Of a stretch of 64,000 bases of DNA, positions 46,450 through 55,177 are shown piece by piece (within the stretch, counting starts at the first letter, position 1; each line of letters begins with the position of its first letter). This DNA comes from Hymenobacter convexus. Lineage in GTDB: Bacteria > Bacteroidota > Bacteroidia > Cytophagales > Hymenobacteraceae. The position numbers and the translations under genes were made by a program. The stretch spans positions 62,001-126,000 of the forward strand of contig NZ_JAUQON010000007.1 of the NCBI RefSeq assembly GCF_030580955.1, in the 5' to 3' direction. The notes under the pieces are model-generated. The model ran no database searches. It was given only the letters and a program-made list of their open reading frames with translations, and had not been told where the DNA came from.

Positions 46450-47562
46450 TTACTCGTGCTGGCTGAACACCTTGTGGCCGCCCTTCATCAGGTAAGCATC
46501 GCGCTCGAACAGCGACATATCGGCCTGCATCATATCCTTCACCAGGGCCGGCAGGTCGTAGCGCGGCTCCCAGCCCAGCTTGGTTTTCGACTTGGTGGGG
46601 TCGCCGATAAGCAGGTCCACTTCCGTGGGGCGGAAGTAGGCGGCATCTACGCTCACCACTACCTGGCCAACCGGCACGTGGTATTTGCCCGAAACGCTCA
46701 CCACGCGGCCCACTTCCTTGATGCCTTCGCCTTCGAAGGCCACTTCGATACCGGCCTCGGCAAACGCCATCTGCACGAAATCGCGCACGGTGGTGGTCAC
46801 GCCGGTGGCAATCACGAAGTCCTCGGGCTCGTCCTGCTGCAGGATGCGCCACATGGCCTCCACGTAGTCTTTGGCGTGGCCCCAGTCGCGCTTGGCGTCC
46901 AGGTTACCCAGTTTCAGGTCGTTGCGCATGCCCAGGGCAATCTGCGCCACGCCGCGGGTGATTTTGCGGGTTACGAAAGTCTCGCCGCGCAGCGGGCTTT
47001 CGTGGTTGAAGAGTATGCCGTTGCAGGCAAACATGCCGTAGGCCTCGCGGTAGTTCACCGTAATCCAGAAGCCGTACATTTTGGCCACGGCGTAGGGCGA
47101 GCGCGGGTAGAAGGGCGTCGTTTCCGACTGCGGCACTTCCTGCACCAGGCCGTACAACTCCGAGGTGCTGGCCTGGTAGATGCGCGTCTTTTTGGTCAGG
47201 TTCAGCAGGCGCACGGCTTCGAGAATGCGCAGCGTGCCAATGCCGTCGACGTCGGCTACGTACTCGGGCGAGTCGAACGACACCTTCACGTGCGACATGG
47301 CGCCGAGGTTATAAATCTCGTCGGGCTGCACTTCCTGAATGATGCGAATCAGGTTGGTCGAGTCCGTGAGGTCGCCGTAGTGGTTGGTGAAGCGCGGGTT
47401 TTTTACCCCCCGGTCGTTCGCAATCAGGTGGTCGATGCGGTCGGTGTTGAACAACGACGAGCGGCGTTTGATGCCGTGCACTTCGTAGCCTTTTTCAAGG
47501 AGAAGTTCGGCCAAATAAGCTCCGTCCTGGCCAGTGATTCCAGTGATAAGGGCTACTTTCAT
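46450..47562 (-). CDS. gmd: GDP-mannose 4,6-dehydratase
   Basis: A 370-aa SDR-family enzyme that turns GDP-mannose into GDP-4-keto-6-deoxymannose, the branch point for GDP-fucose, GDP-rhamnose and GDP-perosamine. NADP site [12 protein letters not shown] (8-19); catalytic T133/S134, Y157 and K161 in the triad Y-x3-K (SPYAVAK). The length and N-terminal GITGQDG motif are standard. Downstream enzymes in this window are the Fcl-like protein and possibly the third aminotransferase. manA/manC are not in the window. Confidence 0.95.
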   Translation of the reverse strand: MKVALITGITGQDGAYLAELLLEKGYEVHGIKRRSSLFNTDRIDHLIANDRGVKNPRFTNHYGDLTDSTNLIRIIQEVQPDEIYNLGAMSHVKVSFDSPEYVADVDGIGTLRILEAVRLLNLTKKTRIYQASTSELYGLVQEVPQSETTPFYPRSPYAVAKMYGFWITVNYREAYGMFACNGILFNHESPLRGETFVTRKITRGVAQIALGMRNDLKLGNLDAKRDWGHAKDYVEAMWRILQQDEPEDFVIATGVTTTVRDFVQMAFAEAGIEVAFEGEGIKEVGRVVSVSGKYHVPVGQVVVSVDAAYFRPTEVDLLIGDPTKSKTKLGWEPRYDLPALVKDMMQADMSLFERDAYLMKGGHKVFSQHE

Positions 47563-47636
47563 AAGATGCAGTATGGTAAAACTCTTCAGGCCCGGAATGG
47601 GGCACGGTATGACAATGAATGCGAAAAAGAGGCGCG

Positions 47637-48623
47637 CTAGGCTTTTTGCAGCGCTTTCGTAACCTCGTTGGGACGATAAATAAAGGTGATTTCCCGCTCG
47701 GCGTTACGGGCCGCCATAAACTCGTCGCAGACGCGGTAGGCGGCCTCCAACTGGTCTTCTCCGGGGCGGGGTACGTAACCGGTGCTATAACGTTCGGGGT
47801 CTTGCACCTGGGGCAGGCCAGCTTGTGCAAAAAAGCGCCGCTTCATCGGCCGCAAAGGCCGCTTTAGGCTTTCCACAAATTCCTTGCTGAGCGCAATGGC
47901 ACCGTTCAGGGAGAAAGGCGATTTGCGCACGTCGTAGAATATCTGCACGCGCCGGGCTTCGTCGGCGATGCTGCGGGGGCTCATGTTGTTGAAATTGCCC
48001 TTGGGGTTGTTTAGGTGCATGCTCAGCACGCCGGTGCACCAGGCAATGTTCACGTTTAGGCGGGTGATGCGGAAGATGAACTCGGCATCAACCATCACAA
48101 TACCCGTATGAAACAACCCGGTGATGGCCAGCGACTTGCGCCGCACCAGCATGGGCATGTCAATCATCCAGAAGGGCTCCTTCGTGGCCAGCCAGTTCTT
48201 GTACTCGTCTACCTTTTTTTCGCCTACGCGGGCAAATGTCTGGTCGTAAAGCTGGCCGAAAGCGGTGTGGCCCAGCATCACGTCCACGTCGGGGTGCGCA
48301 ATCATGAAATCGGCCGCCATCCGAATCGTGGGATACCAGTAGGCGTCATCGTCGCTGATGGACTTGATGATTTCGCCCTTCGCCATCAAAAAGCCTTTGT
48401 TGAGCCCGTGCGACTGGCCTTTGTCGCGCTCCGACACGAAGCTCTGAATTTTGCCTTCGTCGTAGAGGCTTTGCAAGTAGGCCGGGGTGCCGTCGTTACT
48501 GCCGCCGTCGCACACTATGATTTCCTCGTCGGGCTGCCGGGCGGCCACCAGTCGCGCCATGATGTGGCGCAAATAAGGCAGCTTGTTGTAAGTAGATACG
48601 ACGTATGAAATGCGGTACTCCAT
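47637..48623 (-). CDS. GT2 family glycosyltransferase, paralogue 1
   Basis: A 328-aa GT-A family 2 protein. The opening is [19 protein letters not shown], with CDGGSNDGT and [15 protein letters not shown], then [10 protein letters not shown] as the DxD-like site (about 88-95). It is closely similar to the genes at 48914 and 53926 (shared YNKLPxL, DGGSxDGT, DxGxxHGxN and DDD motifs), so a duplicated GT2 set. Perfect -7 element TACCTTTG at 48660-48667 upstream. Linkage unknown. Confidence 0.85.
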   Translation of the reverse strand: MEYRISYVVSTYNKLPYLRHIMARLVAARQPDEEIIVCDGGSNDGTPAYLQSLYDEGKIQSFVSERDKGQSHGLNKGFLMAKGEIIKSISDDDAYWYPTIRMAADFMIAHPDVDVMLGHTAFGQLYDQTFARVGEKKVDEYKNWLATKEPFWMIDMPMLVRRKSLAITGLFHTGIVMVDAEFIFRITRLNVNIAWCTGVLSMHLNNPKGNFNNMSPRSIADEARRVQIFYDVRKSPFSLNGAIALSKEFVESLKRPLRPMKRRFFAQAGLPQVQDPERYSTGYVPRPGEDQLEAAYRVCDEFMAARNAEREITFIYRPNEVTKALQKA

Positions 48624-48659
48624 CTAGTATTTGGCGATTGTAAAAACCAATCGGTTCGG

Positions 48660-48667
48660 CAAAGGTA
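48660..48667 (-). promoter_or_regulatory. -7 element (TACCTTTG) upstream of GT2 paralogue 1
   Basis: Minus strand reads TACCTTTG, a perfect TAnnTTTG, 37 nt before the ATG at 48623. The rest of the 290-nt gap up to 48913 shows no gene or other signal to me. Confidence 0.55.
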
Positions 48668-48913
48668 ACGCATAATGCTGACTGACAAGCAACCCTATTC
48701 GCGGTTGGCAGTTCCCCAAAGCCCAGCTACGCTCAAAACAATGCATTTACAACCAATTAACATTCAAATAATTATCAACCTAAACTCATTTGCTTACGCC
48801 TCGTTGATGGACCGTCGCAGATGGCCGATGGGCCGCGTTCCGACTGGCGGCGGCGCCGGTTGTAAGGCAGTGGAAATGGCCTGCCAACGGCCAGCGCATT
48901 TTGGGGCGGCACC

Positions 48914-49912
48914 TCACGTTGCGGATAGCGCCTTGGTAATTGGGTTGGTTTTGAACAGAAACCGGGTGGGATTGGCGGCGTTGTGCGCGGCCATAAACCG
49001 GTCGGCCACTTCGAAGGCGACGGACAGGCGCGTGGTTTCGTCGAGCACGCCGGTGGCTACGTAGCCCGTGGCCACAGCCGTGTTGCCCTGGTATTGCGGC
49101 CGGTTCAGCAAGTCGAACAGGGCGCGCTTGAGGGGCCGGAGCGGCTTTTTCAGCCAGTCGAAGGGCACGCGCTGCGTGAGCACGTTTTTCAGGCTGCTGT
49201 AGCGCTTGTCGTAATAGTAGCGGATGCGGTCGGCTTCCTCGTCGCTGGCCCGGCGCCATTTCTGGCCGCTGTTCATCACCCGGAAATTGCTTTGCGGGTT
49301 TTCGAGGCGCACGCTCATTATGGCCGTGCTCCAGGCCAGATTGACGTTAAGGCTGGTGATGCGGTAGGTGAACTCGGTGTCGACCTGCACGGTGCCGGTG
49401 TGCAGCAAGCCGGTGAGGGCCAGTGATTCGCGGCGAATGAGCAAGGGCAGGCCAATCATCCAGACCACTTCTTTTTTGTCGAGCCAGCGGCGGAAGTTTT
49501 CGGCCACATCGTCGTAAAAACTGACGGTTTCGAGGTGCTCCAGGTGAATCAGGCCGGTGTTGCCGGTGAGCACATCCACTTCCGGGTTGGCCAGCATGAA
49601 TTGCTTGGCTTCGGCGATGGCCTGGTAGCAAAACGCGTCGTCGTCGGTGATGAGCTTCAGCAATACGCCTTGGGCCCGCAGGAAGCCCTTGTTGAACCCG
49701 TGCGCTTCTCCTTTGTCGCGCTCCGACACAAACTGCTGGATTTTGCCGGCCTCGAACAGTCCTTGCAGGTATTCCTTGGTGCCGTCCTTGCTGCCGCCGT
49801 CGCACACCACAATTTCCTCGTCGGGCTGGCGGGCCGCAATCAGCCGCTCCACCACCTGCCGCAGGAAAGGCAGCTTGTTGTAAGTCGTCAGAACGTAGGA
49901 AAGCGTGTACAT
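48914..49912 (-). CDS. GT2 family glycosyltransferase, paralogue 2
   Basis: A 332-aa GT-A family 2 protein starting MYTLSYVLTTYNKLPFL, with CDGGSKDGT, SERDKGEAHGFNKGF and LITDDDAFCY. Clear paralogue of the gene at 47637 and of 53926. The start at 49912 is in line with the first strand. Lies upstream of paralogue 1 on the same strand, 290 nt apart. Confidence 0.85.
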   Translation of the reverse strand: MYTLSYVLTTYNKLPFLRQVVERLIAARQPDEEIVVCDGGSKDGTKEYLQGLFEAGKIQQFVSERDKGEAHGFNKGFLRAQGVLLKLITDDDAFCYQAIAEAKQFMLANPEVDVLTGNTGLIHLEHLETVSFYDDVAENFRRWLDKKEVVWMIGLPLLIRRESLALTGLLHTGTVQVDTEFTYRITSLNVNLAWSTAIMSVRLENPQSNFRVMNSGQKWRRASDEEADRIRYYYDKRYSSLKNVLTQRVPFDWLKKPLRPLKRALFDLLNRPQYQGNTAVATGYVATGVLDETTRLSVAFEVADRFMAAHNAANPTRFLFKTNPITKALSAT

Positions 49913-49963
49913 AAGGATAATAGTCAGGGATGGGCCCGGCAACCACTGCCCGGCCGGCGCGGG

Positions 49964-50527
49964 CTAGTAGCCCAGCCGGCGGGCGTATTCCAGCATCTTT
50001 TCGCGGGGGCGCGCCTTGACGGGCCGGGCCGGCACGCCCACGTACACCGTCCAGGGTTCGGTGTCTTCGGTCACGAAGGAGCAGGCGCCCACCACGCTGC
50101 CCTCGCCCAGCGTCACGTTGGGCATGATGACGGCGTTGGTGCCGACACCCGCGAAGCGCGCGCACCGAATGGTGCCAAAATCCACGGTGTCGCGGAATTC
50201 CTCCGGCACCGTGACGCTGGTGAAACCGTCGCCCATAAACCGGTCGGAACCGCAAATGAGCCGGCTCCCGGCGGCAATGGTCACAAAATCTTCCACCACA
50301 AGGGTGCTTTGCGCGCCGCCGATGCTGGTGATATAGGGCGACAGGTGCACGTAGTCGCCGATTTGCGCGGCGGTGGTCAGGTACACCCCCGAATCGATGG
50401 CGACGTGGCTGCCCACCGTGACGAGATGCGGCCGACGAATTTCTACCCGGGCACTGATAAATACGTCTTCGCCGCAGCTTTTCAGCTGCGCCTTGTCGTA
50501 CTGGGCCGAATCGGAAATAGCTGCCAT
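49964..50527 (-). CDS. left-handed beta-helix (hexapeptide) acyltransferase
   Basis: A 187-aa trimeric LbH acyltransferase. Hexapeptide-like repeats run from about residue 30 to 160 (VTVGSHVAIDSGVYLT, VVEDFVTIAAGSR, VGTNAVIMPNVTLGEGSVVGA), ending with VYVGVPARPVKARP, typical of sugar O- or N-acetyltransferases. It is between the GT2 pair and the Fcl-like gene, so it probably acetylates an amino or 6-deoxy sugar of the cluster. The acceptor is unknown; the fold is certain. Confidence 0.82.
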   Translation of the reverse strand: MAAISDSAQYDKAQLKSCGEDVFISARVEIRRPHLVTVGSHVAIDSGVYLTTAAQIGDYVHLSPYITSIGGAQSTLVVEDFVTIAAGSRLICGSDRFMGDGFTSVTVPEEFRDTVDFGTIRCARFAGVGTNAVIMPNVTLGEGSVVGACSFVTEDTEPWTVYVGVPARPVKARPREKMLEYARRLGY

Positions 50528-50616
50528 GGCGGGACTTGGTAAGGGGAGGCGGCAAGAAGCGGCCGGCCCGCTGGCGTCGCCAACGAACCGGCCGCTTCCG
50601 GGCCAGCCGTTAGGGC

Positions 50617-51549
50617 CTAATACGGGAAAACCGATTCGTAGTAGGTGATGGTGTTGGCAATGCCTTCTTCGAAATCCGTGAACTCAAAGTCCGGGAATAC
50701 CTGGCGGAAACGGGTGTCGTCCATCACCTTCTTGGGGGCACCGTCGGGCTTGGTGTGGTCCCACACCACGTTGCCTTTGTAATCGAATTTGCTCTGGATG
50801 ATGTCCACCAGTTCTTTCACGCTCAGGCCATCGTTCTGGGCCACGTTGAGCGGATTTTCCAGGCCGGGGCGGTCGGGCTGCAGGAGCACGGCGCGCACGA
50901 TGCGGGCAAAGTCGGGGGCGTAAAGCCATTCGCGAATGGCCACGCCCGTGCCCCAGATGGGCAGCTCGGCCTGCGCGGTTTTCTCGGCCTTCACAAACTT
51001 GGAAATCAGGGCGTTCAGGGCGTGGGCTTTGTTGGGGTCGGTCGAATCGTAGGGGCCGTACATGTTCGGCGTGAGCAGGTTGATGCTGCGGATGCCGTAC
51101 TGCATCTGGAAGCACTCGGCCGTGGCCCACAACAGGCGGCGGGTGGCGCCGTAGCTCAGCACCGAGCGGTGCAGGTGGCCGTCCCACCACTCGTCTTCGC
51201 GGAACAAATCGGCCTTGGCCGGGTAGGCGCAGTTGGCAATCGGGTTGATTACCAGGGCCAGCGGGCACGCCTGGGCAATGGCTTCGTACATGCCCAGAAT
51301 CATGCGCGAGTTGTCGGCCACCACGGTGGCGGCTTTTTCGGTCACGTAATTCAGGCTGCCCACGTGGGCCGCGCAGTTGACGATGTGCGTGGGCTGGTGC
51401 TCCTGCAGAAACGCGGTGGCAGCGGCCGTATCGCGCAAGTCCAAGCCGTCGCTGAGCGAGCTTTCGATTACGTCGATGTTGTGACTGCGCAAGTCATTGG
51501 CCACATTGCGGCCGGCGAAGCCCTTGGCTCCAAACAAAACAACTTTCAT
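50617..51549 (-). CDS. GDP-L-fucose synthase-like NAD(P)-dependent epimerase/reductase with altered triad
   Basis: A 310-aa SDR protein of the Fcl/WcaG type: nucleotide-binding GAKGFAG (7-13), NMYGPYDS and a conserved NKAHALNALI segment. However, the catalytic Ser region reads IANCAYP (104-110), where the usual Ser is Ala, and the Y-x3-K motif is Y133-GAT-R137, with Arg instead of Lys. So the triad is degenerate. It lies a few genes upstream of gmd, in the GDP-sugar part of the locus. It may be inactive, re-purposed or use an altered mechanism. Confidence 0.78.
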   Translation of the reverse strand: MKVVLFGAKGFAGRNVANDLRSHNIDVIESSLSDGLDLRDTAAATAFLQEHQPTHIVNCAAHVGSLNYVTEKAATVVADNSRMILGMYEAIAQACPLALVINPIANCAYPAKADLFREDEWWDGHLHRSVLSYGATRRLLWATAECFQMQYGIRSINLLTPNMYGPYDSTDPNKAHALNALISKFVKAEKTAQAELPIWGTGVAIREWLYAPDFARIVRAVLLQPDRPGLENPLNVAQNDGLSVKELVDIIQSKFDYKGNVVWDHTKPDGAPKKVMDDTRFRQVFPDFEFTDFEEGIANTITYYESVFPY

Positions 51550-51573
51550 GGTAAGCAAATTAAGAAAAGGGCG

Positions 51574-52716
51574 TTACCACCCTTGTTTGATGATGTCAAT
51601 AATGTAGGCCACCTGCTCGGCGGTCAGGGCGTCGTGCAAAGGCACGTGCACCTGGGTTTCGTCGAAGCGCCGCTGCTGCACCAGCTCCGGCCGCTTGCCG
51701 CCAAACAGCGTATTGCGGTCGATGCCGTCGTGTACGACAGAAGAGGCAATGCCGTGCGCATGGAGGTGACGCATGAACGCCGGCCGGGCTTCTACGTGAA
51801 AGCCGAACAGCCAGTGGGCGCTTTCGCGGTCGGACTGGTGCTGGAAATGAGTTAGCCCGGGTACGCTTTGCAGGCCCTGCCGGTATTGCGCCACCCGCTG
51901 CCGCCGCTGCGCCATGCGCTCCTCGAAGCCGGTCAGGTTGGCCAGCCCGAGGGCGGCGGCGTAGTCCGACAGGTGGTATTTGAAACCAACCTGGGTCAGG
52001 TCGTATTGGCGCTCGCCGGTTTCGGATATCGGCGAGTGGGCCCGGTCGATGCCGAACCAGCGGCGGCGAAACACCTCCTCGGCCTTGGCCGGGTCGCGGG
52101 CACAGAGGGCGCCCCCGTCGCCGGTAGTGAGGTGCTTAATGGCCTGAAAGCTAAAGCACGTGTAGTCGGAAATCGTCCCAATGGCTTGCCCCCGGTACGT
52201 GGCCCCAATGGCATGGGCCGCGTCCTCGATGACCACCAGCCGGTGCCGGGCCGCAACGGCGTGGATTTCGGCCATGTCGCACGGGTAGCCGCCCCAGTGC
52301 ACGGCCATGATGGCCCGGGTGCGCGGCGTGATGCGGTGCTCAATGTCGGCCGGGTCGAGGTTGCCGTTGTCGTACTGGATGTCGGCGAAGACGGGTTTGG
52401 CGCCGGTTTGCAGGATGGTCATGGCCGACGCAATAAAGGTCTGGGCGGCCAGAATGACTTCATCGCCGGCGCCCACACCGGCCACTTCGAGGGCGAGGTG
52501 CAAGGCGCTGGTGCCGCTGTTGAGCGCCGCCGGGTGCAGCAGCCCAAGCTGCGCGGCTAGCTGCGTTTCGAATTCCTTTACCTGCTCGCCTTCGCTGAGC
52601 ATGGTGCTGGCCAACACCTCGGCCACCCGTTGCGGGGCCGTGGGATGCACGAAGGTCGCAAACAGCGGGATGGGCTGGCCACCTGAGAAAGGGGGCGTGT
52701 CGGCAATACCGGTCAT
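51574..52716 (-). CDS. DegT/DnrJ/EryC1/StrS aminotransferase
   Basis: A 380-aa PLP aminotransferase acting on a nucleotide keto-sugar. PLP Lys K194 in SFQAIKHLTTGDGG and D165 in VVIEDAAHA are present. The N terminus (IPLFATFVHPTAPQR) is unlike RffA and FdtB, so it forms a third sugar-aminotransferase type in this window. Position between the Fcl-like and Gfo/Idh genes suggests a GDP-perosamine-like or 3-amino sugar route, unproven. Perfect -7 element TATCTTTG at 52740-52747. Confidence 0.82.
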   Translation of the reverse strand: MTGIADTPPFSGGQPIPLFATFVHPTAPQRVAEVLASTMLSEGEQVKEFETQLAAQLGLLHPAALNSGTSALHLALEVAGVGAGDEVILAAQTFIASAMTILQTGAKPVFADIQYDNGNLDPADIEHRITPRTRAIMAVHWGGYPCDMAEIHAVAARHRLVVIEDAAHAIGATYRGQAIGTISDYTCFSFQAIKHLTTGDGGALCARDPAKAEEVFRRRWFGIDRAHSPISETGERQYDLTQVGFKYHLSDYAAALGLANLTGFEERMAQRRQRVAQYRQGLQSVPGLTHFQHQSDRESAHWLFGFHVEARPAFMRHLHAHGIASSVVHDGIDRNTLFGGKRPELVQQRRFDETQVHVPLHDALTAEQVAYIIDIIKQGW

Positions 52717-52739
52717 GAAACTATCGTGGCTTGAAGGCG

Positions 52740-52747
52740 CAAAGATA
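52740..52747 (-). promoter_or_regulatory. -7 element (TATCTTTG) of the third aminotransferase
   Basis: Minus strand reads TATCTTTG, a perfect TAnnTTTG, 24 nt upstream of the ATG at 52716. Confidence 0.55.
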
Positions 52748-52800
52748 CCGCAGCGGCCCTCCCCTGCCGTTGCGCTGCGCATTGCGGTTCGGGCCAAGGG

Positions 52801-53871
52801 TTAGCGCTCGAAGGGCAGGGTGCGGCGCTGGCGGCTGCTTTCCTCGGCCAGCTCGATGATGCGGATGACCTCGCGGGCTTCCTCGGGCCGCACCAGCAGG
52901 TCGGCCCCGGCGGTGATGACGCCGTGGATGTTGCGGTAGAAATCGCCAAAATTACCCAGCTCGCTTCGCACGATGCCGTTTATTTCCAAGCCGTTGACCT
53001 GGGTATTGATGCGGCCCCAGAAGTTCTCGGGCTCCAGGCCCCAGTCGGGGCCGAGGTGCGGCACCACGCCCTGGCGCAGGGCGTCGTCCTGCACATCGCG
53101 GCCGTATTTCATGAACGTGCCCTGGTCGCCGAACACGGTAAACTGCGGAAACGGCTCCTTGGCCAGCATGCTGCCCTTGAGCGTGGCCTTTAGGTTCGGG
53201 TATTCCAGCACCACCTCGAAGCTGTCGCACGACTGACCGCCGGTGCGCTGCACCCGCAAATCGGCGCGCACGGCCTCGGGCAGACCGAAGAGCTGCAGGG
53301 CCTGGTCGATGAGGTGGGTGCCCATGTCGTAGAAAATGCCGCCGCCGGGGCCTTCGTCTTCTTTCCACGAGCCGGCCCGGATGCTGTTGCGGAAACGGTC
53401 GAAGTGGGCTTCGTACTCCACGATGCGCCCGAGCATGCCGCTCTCACACACCTTCTTTACAGTGCGGAAGTCGCTGGAAAACCGGCGGTTGTGGTAAATA
53501 CTCAGCACCCGCTTGTGCCGGGCGGCCAGTTCGATAAGTTCGTCGGCTTCGGCCACCGTGAGCGTAAACGGCTTGTCGACCACCACGTGCTTGCCGGCTT
53601 CGAGGGCCTGCTTGGCCAGCGAGTGGTGCAGGCTGTTGGGGGCCGCCACCACCACGAGGTCAATTTCCGGGTCGTCGAAGATGGCCCCGCTGGTGGCCAC
53701 CACCTGCGTGTGGCCGTGCAACTCGCGGGCATGAATCTCGGGGCTGGTGCTCGTGGTCCGCACCTTGCTCAGCCGGTAGCCGGCATAGGCATTCAGAAAG
53801 GGGGCGTGGTAGATGCGGCCGGCGCTGCCAAAGCCCAGCAGGCCCACGTTAATGATGGAAGTAGTTTTCAC
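52801..53871 (-). CDS. Gfo/Idh/MocA family oxidoreductase
   Basis: A 356-aa NAD(P)-dependent sugar oxidoreductase. The Rossmann GLLGFGSAGRIYHAPF opening (about residues 9-24) resembles the YvaA/YdgJ inositol-dehydrogenase group; the EKP-equivalent is DKPFTLT, and the second domain has the conserved GGGIFYDMGTHLIDQ. It would oxidise a sugar hydroxyl, providing a keto group for the adjacent aminotransferase. Start GTG at 53871 is preferred; an upstream TTG would add residues of poor quality. Confidence 0.8.
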   Translation of the reverse strand: MKTTSIINVGLLGFGSAGRIYHAPFLNAYAGYRLSKVRTTSTSPEIHARELHGHTQVVATSGAIFDDPEIDLVVVAAPNSLHHSLAKQALEAGKHVVVDKPFTLTVAEADELIELAARHKRVLSIYHNRRFSSDFRTVKKVCESGMLGRIVEYEAHFDRFRNSIRAGSWKEDEGPGGGIFYDMGTHLIDQALQLFGLPEAVRADLRVQRTGGQSCDSFEVVLEYPNLKATLKGSMLAKEPFPQFTVFGDQGTFMKYGRDVQDDALRQGVVPHLGPDWGLEPENFWGRINTQVNGLEINGIVRSELGNFGDFYRNIHGVITAGADLLVRPEEAREVIRIIELAEESSRQRRTLPFER

Positions 53872-53925
53872 GAAGCTAACAAATGACGAAACGGATAAAC
53901 GGGACAAGCACCGGCTTTCCGGCCG

Positions 53926-54834
53926 CTACGCCAGGAAGGCTTCGCCCTTGGCCGTTTTGTAAGCCTCGTAGAGCGTGGCGCGGTGCTTGGCGTAGAGCGT
54001 GCCGAAGTCCGTCAGTTCGTATTTCTCGGGCACAATGGTGGAAGAGCGGCGGTAAATCAGGTCGTATACCTTGCGCTTCACGGAGTTAATCATGCGCTCG
54101 CGCTTGGCCTGGGCCACGGGGCGGCCGGTGGCAATTTCGCGGTACACGTCGTTGAGGCCCTGCTCCACGCGCTTGATATTGATGAATTTCAGCGTGTTGC
54201 TGTCGGGGTTGATGATGCGCACGAACACCGGTTTGCGGTACCAGGCCATCTTGATGGGCAGCGAGGTGATGCGGTAGGTGTATTCGTTGTCGACAAAGCG
54301 GCTGAGGGCGTGCGTGAGGCCGATGAGCGTGAGGGCCGAGCGGCGTATCATCAGGCCGGGGCCGTAGAAACCGAAGGGCTCTTTCTCGTTTTTCCACTTC
54401 GTGAAGTGGGGCAGGTGCGTCACCAGCTCCAGCTCCTGGCCGGTGTAGTTGTCGAAGCCGTCGGCGCCCACCACGTCGTACTCCGGGTGCGTGAGCAAAA
54501 ACTCCTTGCATTCGGCAATGGCCGGGTAGCAGAACACGTCGTCGTCGTTAATCCACTTCAGCAGCTGGCCCTTGCAGGCCATGAGGGCGCGGTTCACGCC
54601 GTGGGCCTCGCCGCGGTCGGGCGCGGAAGTGTAGTACTGGATTTTCTTTTCGGCGAACAATTGCTCCAGCCATTCCACGGTGCCGTCTTTGCTGCCGCCA
54701 TCGGCTATCACAATCTCCTCGTCGGGCTGGCGGTTGTCAATCAGGTCCTGCAGCACCACCTTCAGGTAGGGCAGCTTTTGAAACGTGGTGATGTAATAGG
54801 AAAGCCTGATTTCCGGGTTTGATGCGTTGTCCAA
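53926..54834 (-). CDS. GT2 family glycosyltransferase, paralogue 3
   Basis: A 302-aa GT-A family 2 protein of the same group as those at 47637 and 48914: YYITTFQKLPYL, DGGSKDGT, APDRGEAHGVNRAL and WINDDDVFCY. The start appears to be TTG at 54834, since an in-frame stop lies only four codons further upstream and no ATG is available. It lies between the Gfo/Idh gene and the divergent GT at 55178. Confidence 0.82.
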   Translation of the reverse strand: MDNASNPEIRLSYYITTFQKLPYLKVVLQDLIDNRQPDEEIVIADGGSKDGTVEWLEQLFAEKKIQYYTSAPDRGEAHGVNRALMACKGQLLKWINDDDVFCYPAIAECKEFLLTHPEYDVVGADGFDNYTGQELELVTHLPHFTKWKNEKEPFGFYGPGLMIRRSALTLIGLTHALSRFVDNEYTYRITSLPIKMAWYRKPVFVRIINPDSNTLKFINIKRVEQGLNDVYREIATGRPVAQAKRERMINSVKRKVYDLIYRRSSTIVPEKYELTDFGTLYAKHRATLYEAYKTAKGEAFLA

Positions 54835-55177
54835 CGTGCTAAAATGTTATCGGCGGGGCAGGATTGCCACTTTGCCAAGCCCGGGGCGCTCCTTCTTTCG
54901 GAATAAAAAGACGAAGAAGCCCGGTCAATTGGCCGGGCAAAGTTCGCCTATTTTCGTCTTGCAGCCAAAAACACCTGCCCTTTGCCAGGACTACCACCGC
55001 AATAGTCGTTTGATTGGCAGCTCATTACCCCCGCGCAAAGACCCCGCTCCCGCTCCAACGGCCGGCCGGCTTCGATGGGCCGGCGTGTTCACTGTGGCAA
55101 ATGCCGGGTAATTTTGCCGGGCGGCGTGGGCTGGCGCACCGCAGCGGCCAGCCCACGCCGGGCCTCCAACCTGCCCC
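54835..55177. other. 343-nt divergent intergenic region
   Basis: Separates the minus-strand GT2 paralogue 3 from the plus-strand GT at 55178. It contains an inverted repeat GCCCGG/CCGGGC (54919-54938) without a T run, a possible TATTTTCG at 54949-54956 and the perfect -7 element TAATTTTG at 55109-55116. No gene was seen. Confidence 0.5.
55109..55116 (+). promoter_or_regulatory. -7 element (TAATTTTG) of the plus-strand GT
   Basis: Perfect TAnnTTTG match 61 nt upstream of the ATG at 55178. Confidence 0.5.

Noticed and set aside
54919..54938. GCCCGG...CCGGGC inverted repeat as a terminator
   Set aside because: No T run follows and it lies between divergent genes, where a terminator is not expected.
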